Shown: positions 1 to 5,592 of the stretch, piece after piece | Layout: every line of letters begins with the position of its first letter | How positions within the stretch are numbered: position 1 is the first letter of the stretch | Assembly: GCA_016199665.1 (NCBI GenBank) | Contig: JACQGG010000093.1 | Span: 1 to 10,809 of the forward strand | Length of the DNA stretch: 10,809 nucleotides | Direction: 5' to 3' | Origin: Acidobacteriota bacterium | GTDB lineage: Bacteria > Acidobacteriota > UBA6911 > JACQSX01 | Notes under the pieces: model-generated | The model's database searches: none | What the model was told of the DNA's origin: nothing | Seen by the model: only the letters and a program-made list of their open reading frames with translations | Position numbers and translations under genes: made by a program

Positions 1-290
1 CAGCAGAACCGGGTCTGGATGGAAATTGCGAATATTTTTCCTCCAGCCCCTGCCGGGGCCGGGTTATTTATGGGGAGATCCGCCTACCAGGGGTTCGCAA
101 AAAACGCTCACCCCTGCTACCTTCCTGTCGGCCCTCCGGGCCGAACCCAGCGATGAAGCGCTGGGCTAAATTCAATTGCCCCTCCGGGGCAGTTCAAATG
201 TAGAAACTCCAGCGCGAACGCGAAGCGGCCGCCCAGGACGCGGCATGTCGCGCCCTGCCTCAGACGCGGCATGCCGCGTCTCTACAACCG
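1..290. repeat. Gene-free region with a cluster of GC-rich hairpins
   Basis: No convincing gene is seen in this left flank. It holds several short inverted repeats in a row: GCCCC/GGGGC at 46-59, CAGGGGT/ACCCCTG at 88-94 and 110-116 around an A-rich loop, GGCCC/GGGCC at 130-142, CCCAGCG/CGCTGGG at 146-152 and 159-165, and GCCCC/GGGGC at 178-190. These are followed by the palindromic pair listed separately. Such clustered hairpins resemble the dispersed intergenic palindromic repeats common in Acidobacteriota, Verrucomicrobiota and Planctomycetota. That likeness is from memory and untested here. Any one of them could also serve as the 3' end of a transcript entering from the left. Confidence 0.55.
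237..281. repeat. Pair of GACGCGGCATG palindromes
   Basis: GACGCGGCATGCCGCGTC at 263-280 is a perfect 18-bp palindrome, extended by one more A/T pair at 262 and 281. A decayed copy beginning GACGCGGCATGTCGCG starts at 237, 26 bp upstream. Two copies of one palindrome in close succession fit a REP-like or small palindromic mobile unit. Binding by a dimeric regulator is the alternative, but the distance to the start at 445 makes that less likely. Confidence 0.6.
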
Positions 291-444
291 GCAAACGTCC
301 GACAACAGGCCAGACATCCGACATAAGAGGCCAAATATCCAGCACGACAGCCAACGCGAGTTTGCTCTTCCCGAAAATTGTTTGCCTATTTGGCAGCGTT
401 CTTCTAAAGTCGCCGCAGAGCTTCTGCCCCTGAAAGGATGTGCC

Positions 445-966
445 ATGAAGCGATTGTTGATTCTGTCGTTGCCGCTGGCGATCGCGGTCCTGGGGGACCT
501 GCCGCGGGCGCAGGAACCCCGGCGATCCGATGAAGTGAAATTAGTCAGCATTGGCCGAATCACCAGCATCAACTTGAAAAAGAGATCGTTCGAGCTGGCC
601 AGTGAAGCGCCGGAAGGGTCCGGCGGAGGCTCAGGATCGGCCACCGCCGGCGGCGCGGATTGGCCCGGTGGCTGGCACGGCGGAATCTCGGTCGGGATAG
701 GGGTCGGGAGGCGAGGAGGCCTTGACGGCCCTCGCCGCGGCGGGGTCCCGGGTGAGCCGGCGCCGCCCTGGCCTGGAGAGGACCCGCTGCAGAATCAGAC
801 CGTCAGAACGATCGTGAAAACGACCGATGAAACCCTCTACAAGGATGGAGGTCAGCACCCTTCCACGTTCGCCGGCCTGAAGGTCGGTGATGCGGTGGAA
901 GTGACCGGAGTCCTTCGCGGCCGGGACATTGAAGCAAGAGAGATTGTCAGGCGCGGAAAAGAGTAG
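445..966 (+). CDS. Exported DUF5666-like (OB-fold) protein with Gly-rich insert
   Basis: Predicted 173-residue exported protein of unknown function. The start at 445 is preferred over upstream in-frame codons because GAAAGGA at 432-438 gives a ribosome site and the protein then opens with a typical signal peptide (MKRLL followed by a hydrophobic stretch to about residue 18, with a likely cut near Ala22-Gln23). Residues 33-53 (VSIGRITSINLKKRSFEL) and 117-168 (the TVRTIVKTTDETLY segment, FAGLKVGDAVEVTG, then DIEAREIV) match the pattern of DUF5666 beta-barrel domains: a strand, a T-x-x-T strand, the L-x-x-GD-x-V-x-V-x-G strand and a closing A-x-x-I strand. Between the two halves lies a low-complexity Gly/Pro/Trp-rich segment, residues 55-115. 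No catalytic motif is seen, so the role is unknown. A ligand- or metal-binding envelope protein is only a guess. Confidence 0.8.
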   Translation: MKRLLILSLPLAIAVLGDLPRAQEPRRSDEVKLVSIGRITSINLKKRSFELASEAPEGSGGGSGSATAGGADWPGGWHGGISVGIGVGRRGGLDGPRRGGVPGEPAPPWPGEDPLQNQTVRTIVKTTDETLYKDGGQHPSTFAGLKVGDAVEVTGVLRGRDIEAREIVRRGKE

Positions 967-1013
967 AAACTCCCCAGGCTTGGCGATCTCTGCCTCTGCT
1001 GGGAAAAGAGCCG

Positions 1014-1077
1014 TCAGCAGTCAGCCCTCAGCGGTCAGACGCCGGCCCGTCAGCGGTCAGACTTCAACAGACTTCAA
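1014..1077. repeat. Short direct repeats upstream of the ACT-domain gene
   Basis: TCAGCGGTCAGAC occurs exactly at 1028-1040 and 1050-1062, 22 bp apart (about two helical turns). A variant, TCAGCAGTCAG, lies at 1014-1024. CAGACTTCAA is then repeated exactly in tandem at 1058-1067 and 1068-1077. The cluster lies 77-140 bp before the start at 1154. It could be a regulator site array, or merely replication-slippage products. Confidence 0.6.
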
Positions 1078-1153
1078 GGCGGCGGTATGAGATGACGCCC
1101 CGCTGTATTACAATGCCCCGGTTCCCCCCAAGGCGGGGATAGAAAGTCGTCCC

Positions 1154-1804
1154 ATGGAACATGCCCTGTTGATTTCTGTTTCCGACATTCCCGGCACCCT
1201 GTATCAACTGACCAAGGTCTTTGCCGACCATAACGCCAACATCACTTACGTCGACATCATCCACCGTCCCAGTCAGGAGGTGCAGGTCTACTTCGAGTTC
1301 AGACTGGACGGAGAGTTGGCTGCAGTGTTCACCGATCTAAAGAAAATCTCCAATGTCCGTGACGTGGAGAGCGCGCCTCCTTTTTCCGGAATTTACGGCA
1401 AGCGCATCGTCGTCATGGGCGGCGGAGCCCAGGTCGGGCAGGTCGCGCTGGGCGCCATTGCGGAGGCGGATCGCCACAACATCCGCGGCGAGAGGATCTC
1501 CGTCGACACGATTCCTCTGGTCGGGGAAAAGGAACTGGCCGCCGCCGTGAGGGCGGTGGTGAGGCTGCCGCGAGTGCGGCTGCTGGTTCTGGCCGGATCG
1601 CTGATGGGAGGAGAGATCACGCATGCCGTGGAGGAAGTCCGGCAGAAAGGCTTGGTTGTGATTTCGCTGAACATGGCCGGGAGCGTTCCCGATGCCGCCG
1701 ACCTGGTGGTGACCGACCCGGTCCAGGCGGGAGTGATGGCGGTCATGGCAGTCGCCGATACCGCGAAGTTCGACATCCTTCGCCAGCAAAAACAGCGTTA
1801 TTAA
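1154..1804 (+). CDS. ACT domain plus DUF5612-like protein
   Basis: A 216-residue cytoplasmic protein. Residues 1-75 form an ACT domain: ALLISVSDIPGTLYQLTKVF with the D-x-PG-x-L turn at the usual ligand-binding loop, then the N-I-T-Y-V-D-I strand and a V-Q-V-Y-F-E-F strand. Residues 81-216 start with KRIVVMGGGAQVG, a Gly-rich beta-alpha turn like a Rossmann-type site, and hold the conserved-looking VLAGSLMGGEITHAVEEV and VVISLNMAGSVPDAADLVVTDP. This arrangement matches ACT/DUF5612 proteins known in archaea and some bacteria, which have no established reaction. ACT domains usually bind amino acids, so an amino-acid sensor or regulator is a reasonable inference. The ribosome site is weak, a G-rich stretch near 1133-1138 about 15 bases before ATG. 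The next gene starts 19 bp after this stop, so the two are probably co-transcribed. Confidence 0.8.
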   Translation: MEHALLISVSDIPGTLYQLTKVFADHNANITYVDIIHRPSQEVQVYFEFRLDGELAAVFTDLKKISNVRDVESAPPFSGIYGKRIVVMGGGAQVGQVALGAIAEADRHNIRGERISVDTIPLVGEKELAAAVRAVVRLPRVRLLVLAGSLMGGEITHAVEEVRQKGLVVISLNMAGSVPDAADLVVTDPVQAGVMAVMAVADTAKFDILRQQKQRY

Positions 1805-1823
1805 GTCAATCCTCGGGGGGAGC

Positions 1824-2084
1824 ATGCGGGTTATTTCAAATCAGAAGATCGCCGGAAGCGTGGTGCAGATGGATGACCATCATTTTGAAAATTGCGCTGT
1901 GACGAATTCTGTTCTCGTCTACGGAGGGGGCGACTTCAGTTGGACCAATTGTCAGTTTGCCAATTGCCAGATCCGTTTGATTGGTCCGGCACAGAGAGCA
2001 ATTCAGTTCCTGCAGTTCTTCGGTGTCGTCCCCCAGCAGGTGCCCCCGACAGCCGAGGCGGCCGGATCGTCTCAAGTGCAGTAG
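1824..2084 (+). CDS. Small conserved-type protein, unknown function
   Basis: An 86-residue protein with a strong G-rich ribosome site (GGGGGGAG at 1815-1822) directly before ATG. Residues 15-50 (MDDHHFENCAVTNSVLVYGGGDFSWTNCQFANCQIRL) alternate short polar and hydrophobic strands with N-C and F-x-N-C steps. This resembles a few coils of a right-handed beta-helix or pentapeptide-like fold. It is followed by a helix-like stretch (AQRAIQFLQFFGVVP) and a Pro/Ala/Ser-rich tail. There is no signal peptide or catalytic motif. It follows the ACT gene by 19 bp, so shared transcription is likely. I recognise the general type (short bacterial proteins with YGGGDF-like motifs) but no assigned function. 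Confidence 0.75.
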   Translation: MRVISNQKIAGSVVQMDDHHFENCAVTNSVLVYGGGDFSWTNCQFANCQIRLIGPAQRAIQFLQFFGVVPQQVPPTAEAAGSSQVQ

Positions 2085-2105
2085 GGGGATGAATTTGACA
2101 GGGCT

Positions 2106-2114
2106 TGTTAGAAT
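2106..2114 (+). promoter_or_regulatory. Possible extended -10 promoter for sodC
   Basis: TGTTAGAAT reads as an extended -10 (TG-n-TAGAAT), 75 bp before the sodC start. A perfect TTGACA lies at 2095-2100 but is too close to pair with this -10, and no good -10 sits 16-18 bp downstream of it. sodC may therefore have its own promoter despite the short gap from the gene before it. Confidence 0.3.
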
Positions 2115-2188
2115 TCAGTTCAGACTCCTGAGATCGCAGGGAGGGGGAAACAACGCAGTTTCTTGGTGAGAAGCAAGGAGGAACTACC

Positions 2189-2764
2189 GTGAGGCAAAAA
2201 CAACTTCAAGTGATCACGATTATCCTGGCGCTGGCCGCTTGTTCCGCGGGCGTGACGCTCAGCCAGACCGCAGGCGCCGCGGCGATGCGGGCAAAGGCCG
2301 AGATAAAGGGGGACGGCATCAGCGGAACCGCAACTTTTGTTGAGTCGCAAAACGCAACCGGAAGCAAAGTCGAAATTACGGTCACACTCAACGGGGATCC
2401 GGCCAAGCTGGCGCCCGGCCTTCACGGCGTTCATCTGCACGAGACCGGGGTTTGTGAAGCCCCCTTTGCCTCGGCCGGCGGCCATTTTGATCCCGGCCCG
2501 GCGGGCAACCCGGATCCCGACGCCAACCATCCCTTTCACATGGGAGACATTCCCAACATCCGAATCAGCGACAAGGGGGAAGGAACGCTGCAGATCGTCA
2601 CCACGCGGGTCACGCTTTCCGACGGTCCCCTCACGCTGCTGGACGCCAACGGGAGCGCCGTGATCATCCACCAGAACCAGGATCAGAGCATCACCGGGGC
2701 TTCCCGGTCCGGGGTAAGCGGGGGACCCAGGATCGGTTGCGGCGTCATCCAGAAGGCGCCCTGA
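2189..2764 (+). CDS. sodC: Lipoprotein Cu/Zn superoxide dismutase
   Basis: A 191-residue Cu/Zn superoxide dismutase that converts superoxide to hydrogen peroxide and oxygen outside the cytoplasm. The start is GTG, set by AAGGAGGA at 2175-2182 with a 6-base gap. The signal peptide ends in the lipobox L15-A-A-C18, so the mature enzyme is probably lipid-anchored at Cys18. By pattern, the copper ligands are H82, H84 (GVHLHETG), H99 (GGHFDP) and H161. Zinc ligands include H117 and D120 (FHMGDIPN), with the shared H99. C89 and C184 would form the usual disulfide, and R181 in GGPRIGCG matches the active-site arginine. The zinc loop is atypical: no His stands eight residues after H99, and the only extra His is H114, three before H117. 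The promoter may lie in the preceding 100 bp. The convergent operon starts beyond a hairpin at 2816-2862. Confidence 0.93.
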   Translation: MRQKQLQVITIILALAACSAGVTLSQTAGAAAMRAKAEIKGDGISGTATFVESQNATGSKVEITVTLNGDPAKLAPGLHGVHLHETGVCEAPFASAGGHFDPGPAGNPDPDANHPFHMGDIPNIRISDKGEGTLQIVTTRVTLSDGPLTLLDANGSAVIIHQNQDQSITGASRSGVSGGPRIGCGVIQKAP

Positions 2765-2767
2765 GCC

Positions 2768-2800
2768 GATTGCGGATTGCCGATTTCGAAAAATTTCGAA
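2768..2800. repeat. Degenerate 7-mer tandem repeat with TTCGAAA inverted repeat
   Basis: Three 7-base units (GATTGCG, GATTGCC, GATTTCG) run from 2768 to 2788, just after the sodC stop. The last merges into an inverted repeat, TTCGAAA at 2785-2791 and TTTCGAA at 2794-2800. A further ATTGCGGATTT follows at 2800-2810. No coding role is seen; this looks like decayed intergenic repeat sequence. Confidence 0.5.
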
Positions 2801-2815
2801 TTGCGGATTTCACAG

Positions 2816-2862
2816 CCCCAAGGCCGTCGCTTGGATAATTCATAGTAGAGAAGGTCTTGGGG
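2816..2862. terminator. Bidirectional hairpin between convergent genes
   Basis: CCCCAAGGCC at 2816-2825 pairs with GGTCTTGGGG at 2853-2862 through ten base pairs (one G-U on the + strand RNA), with a 27-base loop. It lies 51 bp after the sodC stop and 10 bp past the stop of the - strand small gene, the right place to end both convergent transcripts. Neither side has a clear U-run, so it may act with Rho or mainly protect 3' ends. Confidence 0.55.
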
Positions 2863-2872
2863 TGGGGATAAC

Positions 2873-3028
2873 TCAACCCGCGAAGAATACGTCACTCAGC
2901 CATATAAGAACTCCCAGCAGGATTACGCCCGCGCCGATGCTCCAGGCGATGAGCTTTTTCTCAACCGGGAGGAGGGGCTCGTGCTCCATTGTCTTGAGCT
3001 CTTCGGCAATTCTTGGTTCTTCCGGCAT
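2873..3028 (-). CDS. 51-residue single-span membrane protein
   Basis: A small open reading frame at the end of the sulfur operon, encoding 51 residues. It starts with MPEEPRIAEELKTMEHEP, an acidic amphipathic stretch, followed by PVEKK and one hydrophobic segment (about residues 27-44, LIAWSIGAGVILLGVLIW), then SDVFFAG and TGA. The Lys pair before the span suggests the N-terminus faces the cytoplasm. A strong GAGGAG (3039-3044) stands 10 bases before ATG. The start codon is only 18 bp past the exporter stop, so translation in the same message is likely. I do not recognise a family. An accessory or stability subunit of the exporter is an inference from position. A chance frame is unlikely given the clean ribosome site, start, span and operon spacing. 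Confidence 0.75.
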   Translation of the reverse strand: MPEEPRIAEELKTMEHEPLLPVEKKLIAWSIGAGVILLGVLIWLSDVFFAG

Positions 3029-3046
3029 GATGACTCTACTCCTCGA

Positions 3047-4525
3047 TCAGGCTGGCGCCATAGGCGGCATGATACCGTGGAAGAAAATCCATGAGATAAC
3101 TAAACCAATCCAAATGACGAACCCAAACAGACAGACAAGGTAGACCGCTGCCAGTCTCCAAATGCCTTCCTGCCGGAGTTTCTCGAAGTTGGACGCAACA
3201 CCGATGGTGAAGAAGGTCATTACGAAAAAGATACCCCGAAATACATTGGCTTCCGCCATGGCCTCCTTGGTCTTGGCCGCCAAGCTTGGAAAAAAGATTC
3301 CGATCATCAAAACCGTCAGAAAAGTCAGCATATAGCCGATCACAAACTTGGGAAACCTCTCCCAGATCTCTGCGGAGCGCATCCTTCCGTCGCGCCTGCC
3401 TTCGATTCTGGTGCACCAGATGGCGGCCAGGATGAAAGCCCAGACGCCGATAAAAATGTCAATGAAAACCTTGACCGTTGTGGCCGCGCCCATGACCCAG
3501 CCCTCCTGGTAGCGAACGCCGTCCACAGCAAGCGCCCTTGCCCTGATGAGGGAGTCTGCAATTGCACCGCTGGCAACTGCCGCGCCGTCGGTTTTGACAG
3601 CCAGCCCCATCCAAGCACCTGCAACCAAAGGTTCCTTGTAAAGGAAATACTGGGCGACGAAGGGGAGCGTCAAAAGCTCCACGACAGCGAAAACGACAAC
3701 GAGGGACGATACCATGATCGGCACCACAGGGCGGGCCCTGATGGCGGCGCCCGTAGCGATGGCAGCCGACACGCCACAGATCGATATGCCCGACGCGAGG
3801 GGCGCTGCCCATTCGCGGCTAAACTTGAAGTATTTCCTCGCGACCAGATAGACAAGCGCCCAGTAAATCAGGTAGGCCTCCACAATAGCGCACAATCCTC
3901 TGAAGATGACCGCCTTTGCCAGCCCCATCTGCTCGATCGCAGACACACCGAAAAACCCACCCAGGATTACAATGGCGGTCTTGACATACCATTCGGATCG
4001 CATTGCAGGCTTGATCCAGTCAGCAAAAGCGGGGAAAAAATTTCCAATTACCAGGCCGGTTATTAGAGCGACTATAAAGCCCGCTTCCGAGGTCAGGTTC
4101 AACGACCAAGAGATGCCGAAGTCCTTGACCTTGTCAGGAGTGGCTGCGATGAAGGCAAAACTTCCCAGAATCCAGCAGAGATAGCTGGTCCAGAATACCA
4201 AGGTGAATGCCCTGACGAACGCCCAGAGTCTGACCTTCAAGGCCGAAGCGACCAGCGAGGCCACCCCCACCAGGAAGAAGTAAGTGGCAAATAGAGCCAT
4301 AATGCCCGGCAGCCTGGCATAGCTGCTGGAAACAGGCGCCAGGGACTTGGATAGCTGCGTCCATACCTGCGTCTTCACTCCCCAGCCCAGCAAGTCGATC
4401 CCCCCCAGCACTCCGAGGGACAGGAGAAAGATCAGCAGACCCACCCATACGGCCAGCCAGTCTTCACTGAGACCCCCTCTGCTTCCTTTCGTGGTCATCT
4501 TGCTGTTGATCGAGTTGTCTCGCAT
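3047..4525 (-). CDS. YeiH/UPF0324-family putative sulfur-oxyanion exporter
   Basis: A 492-residue integral membrane protein, rich in hydrophobic segments (about 11-12 by eye: for example 24-45, 73-96, 100-126, 149-166, 182-197, 265-292, 352-371, 393-413, 429-446 and 457-482). The cores SGISICGVSAAIATGAAIRA (residues 245-264) and AGAWMGLAVKTDGAAVASGA (302-321) match the two signature regions of the Cons_hypoth698/UPF0324 family, usually annotated as putative sulfate exporter though the substrate is rarely proven. Typical members have about 330-350 residues, so this belongs to a longer branch with extra N-terminal spans and a cytoplasmic loop near 372-392. ATG at 4525 has GGGGTG upstream; Met10 (4498) is an alternative start. 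It begins 18 bp after the dioxygenase stop, and export of sulfite or a related oxyanion made by that enzyme is the simplest reading. Confidence 0.82.
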   Translation of the reverse strand: MRDNSINSKMTTKGSRGGLSEDWLAVWVGLLIFLLSLGVLGGIDLLGWGVKTQVWTQLSKSLAPVSSSYARLPGIMALFATYFFLVGVASLVASALKVRLWAFVRAFTLVFWTSYLCWILGSFAFIAATPDKVKDFGISWSLNLTSEAGFIVALITGLVIGNFFPAFADWIKPAMRSEWYVKTAIVILGGFFGVSAIEQMGLAKAVIFRGLCAIVEAYLIYWALVYLVARKYFKFSREWAAPLASGISICGVSAAIATGAAIRARPVVPIMVSSLVVVFAVVELLTLPFVAQYFLYKEPLVAGAWMGLAVKTDGAAVASGAIADSLIRARALAVDGVRYQEGWVMGAATTVKVFIDIFIGVWAFILAAIWCTRIEGRRDGRMRSAEIWERFPKFVIGYMLTFLTVLMIGIFFPSLAAKTKEAMAEANVFRGIFFVMTFFTIGVASNFEKLRQEGIWRLAAVYLVCLFGFVIWIGLVISWIFFHGIMPPMAPA

Positions 4526-4543
4526 AGCACCCCGGGTGAACGT

Positions 4544-5221
4544 TTAACGACCGGCTGGATTCGGCTGCAGCGCATAGTTGCCGGTACGCTGGATACCCAG
4601 GGTGGACACGGCCTCCTTCCCGAGGTTTTTTCCGCACATTGAGCCGGCGCCGTGCGCTGGATAGATCAGTGTCTGGTCGGGAAGCATCAGCAGCTTCTCT
4701 CGAAGTGAATGGTACAAGAGGGAACCCAGTTCCGCGGCGGCCCATCCCAGCGAAGCTCTCAGATCGGGCCTTCCCACGTCGCCAATAAACAGGGTGTCCC
4801 CGGTAAACGCCGCATACGGCTTTGAGGGATCCTGGCGCAGGTTATAGAGGAGAATGGATATGGATTCGGGTGTGTGTCCTGGAGTCTCAAGGATCTTCAG
4901 CCGCACTCGGCCGAACTCCAGAGTGTCGCCATCTTTGACCGGAACAAATTCATATTCGGCCTGGCCTCGCGCGCCCAGATAGATTCTGGCTCCCTCGCGA
5001 TCCCGTAATTCCAGATGGCCGGCAAGGAAATCGGCGTGGAAGTGGGTCAGCAACACATGCCGGATTCGCAGGCCTTCCTGGCGGGCGAACTCGATGTATT
5101 GATCCACGTCGCGCTGCGGATCTATCACCGCAGCGGTTTGGGTGCTCCGATCACCGATCAGATATGAGGCGTGGGCCAGACATCCCAGATAATACTGCTT
5201 CAGAATGACATCCTCGTCCAT
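4544..5221 (-). CDS. Persulfide dioxygenase-like MBL-fold protein, short form
   Basis: A 225-residue metallo-beta-lactamase-fold protein of the ETHE1/Blh persulfide dioxygenase group, which oxidises glutathione persulfide to sulfite using one iron. The start at 5221 is preferred because GAGGGGAG (5227-5234) fits it; GTG at 5227 overlaps that site. Motifs: T-H60-F-H62-A-D64-F-L-A-G-H69, G-H116-T-P-E, F-T-G-D142-T-L-F-I-G-D-V-G-R-P-D, and Y-P-A-H190-G-A-G-S-M-C196-G. H60, H116 and D142 match the 2-His-1-Asp iron site by spacing to human ETHE1. Blh-type proteins run on past NYALQPM into a rhodanese domain to about 450 residues. Here the frame stops right after NYALQPNPAGR, and the exporter gene starts 18 bp later. 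It is the first gene of the three-gene operon. Another MBL hydrolase is possible but less likely. Confidence 0.85.
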   Translation of the reverse strand: MDEDVILKQYYLGCLAHASYLIGDRSTQTAAVIDPQRDVDQYIEFARQEGLRIRHVLLTHFHADFLAGHLELRDREGARIYLGARGQAEYEFVPVKDGDTLEFGRVRLKILETPGHTPESISILLYNLRQDPSKPYAAFTGDTLFIGDVGRPDLRASLGWAAAELGSLLYHSLREKLLMLPDQTLIYPAHGAGSMCGKNLGKEAVSTLGIQRTGNYALQPNPAGR

Positions 5222-5259
5222 GGACACTCCCCTCGGACGCTCCGCGGCCTGTGCGCCCT

Positions 5260-5288
5260 AACTTAGCACAGAAGCCACCTTGAGTGAA
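5260..5288 (-). promoter_or_regulatory. Weak candidate promoter for the sulfur operon
   Basis: On the - strand, TTCACT (5288-5283) and TAAGTT (5265-5260) are separated by 17 bases, giving a leader of roughly 30 bases before the ATG at 5221. Both hexamers match consensus poorly, so the promoter may depend on an activator. The tandem repeats at 5297-5339 would then sit just upstream of the -35. Confidence 0.25.
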
Positions 5289-5296
5289 GGCGCGAG

Positions 5297-5339
5297 GAAC
5301 GCATCGAACGCATCAACAAGAGGTCAAAAAGAGGTCAAA
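5297..5339. repeat. Two adjacent exact tandem duplications upstream of the sulfur operon
   Basis: GAACGCATC is repeated exactly at 5297-5305 and 5306-5314. After three bases, AAGAGGTCAAA is repeated exactly at 5318-5328 and 5329-5339, a period of one helical turn (read on the - strand as TTTGACCTCTT twice). The block lies 75-120 bp before the dioxygenase start, where an activator could bind. A slippage origin is equally possible. Confidence 0.6.
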
Positions 5340-5419
5340 GCGGCCAGAAAATCTCATCGCGCCAGAATCATAAGAGTTGGCAGGGCCATGACTCCTACAA
5401 AATCATGAATACAAGAAAT

Positions 5420-5442
5420 CCAAAATTTTGGCAAATTTTGGG
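5420..5442. promoter_or_regulatory. CCAAAATTTTGG palindrome beside the M23 promoter
   Basis: CCAAAATTTTGG is a perfect 12-bp palindrome at 5420-5431, followed at once by a partial copy, CAAATTTTGGG (5432-5442), that ends at the base before the -35 box. Position and symmetry fit an operator or an AT-rich promoter-upstream element. Confidence 0.45.
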
Positions 5443-5470
5443 TTGACATCCCATCTCAGATGATTATGAT
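5443..5470 (+). promoter_or_regulatory. Sigma-70 type promoter of the M23 peptidase gene
   Basis: A perfect -35 TTGACA (5443-5448) and a -10 TATGAT (5465-5470, five of six consensus bases) are separated by 16 bases. Transcription would begin near 5477, leaving a leader of about 116 bases before the ATG at 5593. Confidence 0.65.
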
Positions 5471-5506
5471 GGTTGCACTCAACAGACGCCTTCCAGGTTT
5501 TGGGGA

Positions 5507-5551
5507 CCGTCGAATCTGACGGTTCGATGGTTCGATGGTATGTAGATTCGA
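5507..5551 (+). promoter_or_regulatory. Leader with two mutually exclusive hairpins
   Basis: In the leader of the M23 gene, CCGTC (5507-5511) can pair with GACGG (5518-5522) over a 6-base loop. Alternatively TCGAATCT (5510-5517) can pair with AGATTCGA (5544-5551) over a 26-base loop. The two stems share bases and cannot form together. The larger loop contains GGTTCGAT repeated exactly in tandem (5521-5528, 5529-5536). A switch-like role is speculative. Confidence 0.35.
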
Positions 5552-5592
5552 GCGCGGTTGTTGTTCCTGCAAGTCGAAACGAGGAGATCTAA

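Noticed and set aside
271..444. Upstream extension of the DUF5666-like gene to an ATG at 271
   Set aside because: The added residues overlap the palindromic repeat and place the signal peptide internally. The ATG at 445 has a good ribosome site and opens with the signal peptide.
2120..2671. A 183-residue antisense frame opposite sodC
   Set aside because: sodC carries full family motifs on the + strand. The antisense frame has no plausible domain.
2862..3143. A 93-residue + strand frame opposite the small membrane protein
   Set aside because: It lacks a ribosome site and overlaps the ends of two better supported - strand genes.
5222..5227. GTG at 5227 as the start of the dioxygenase gene
   Set aside because: It overlaps the GAGGGGAG ribosome site, which is well spaced for the ATG at 5221.
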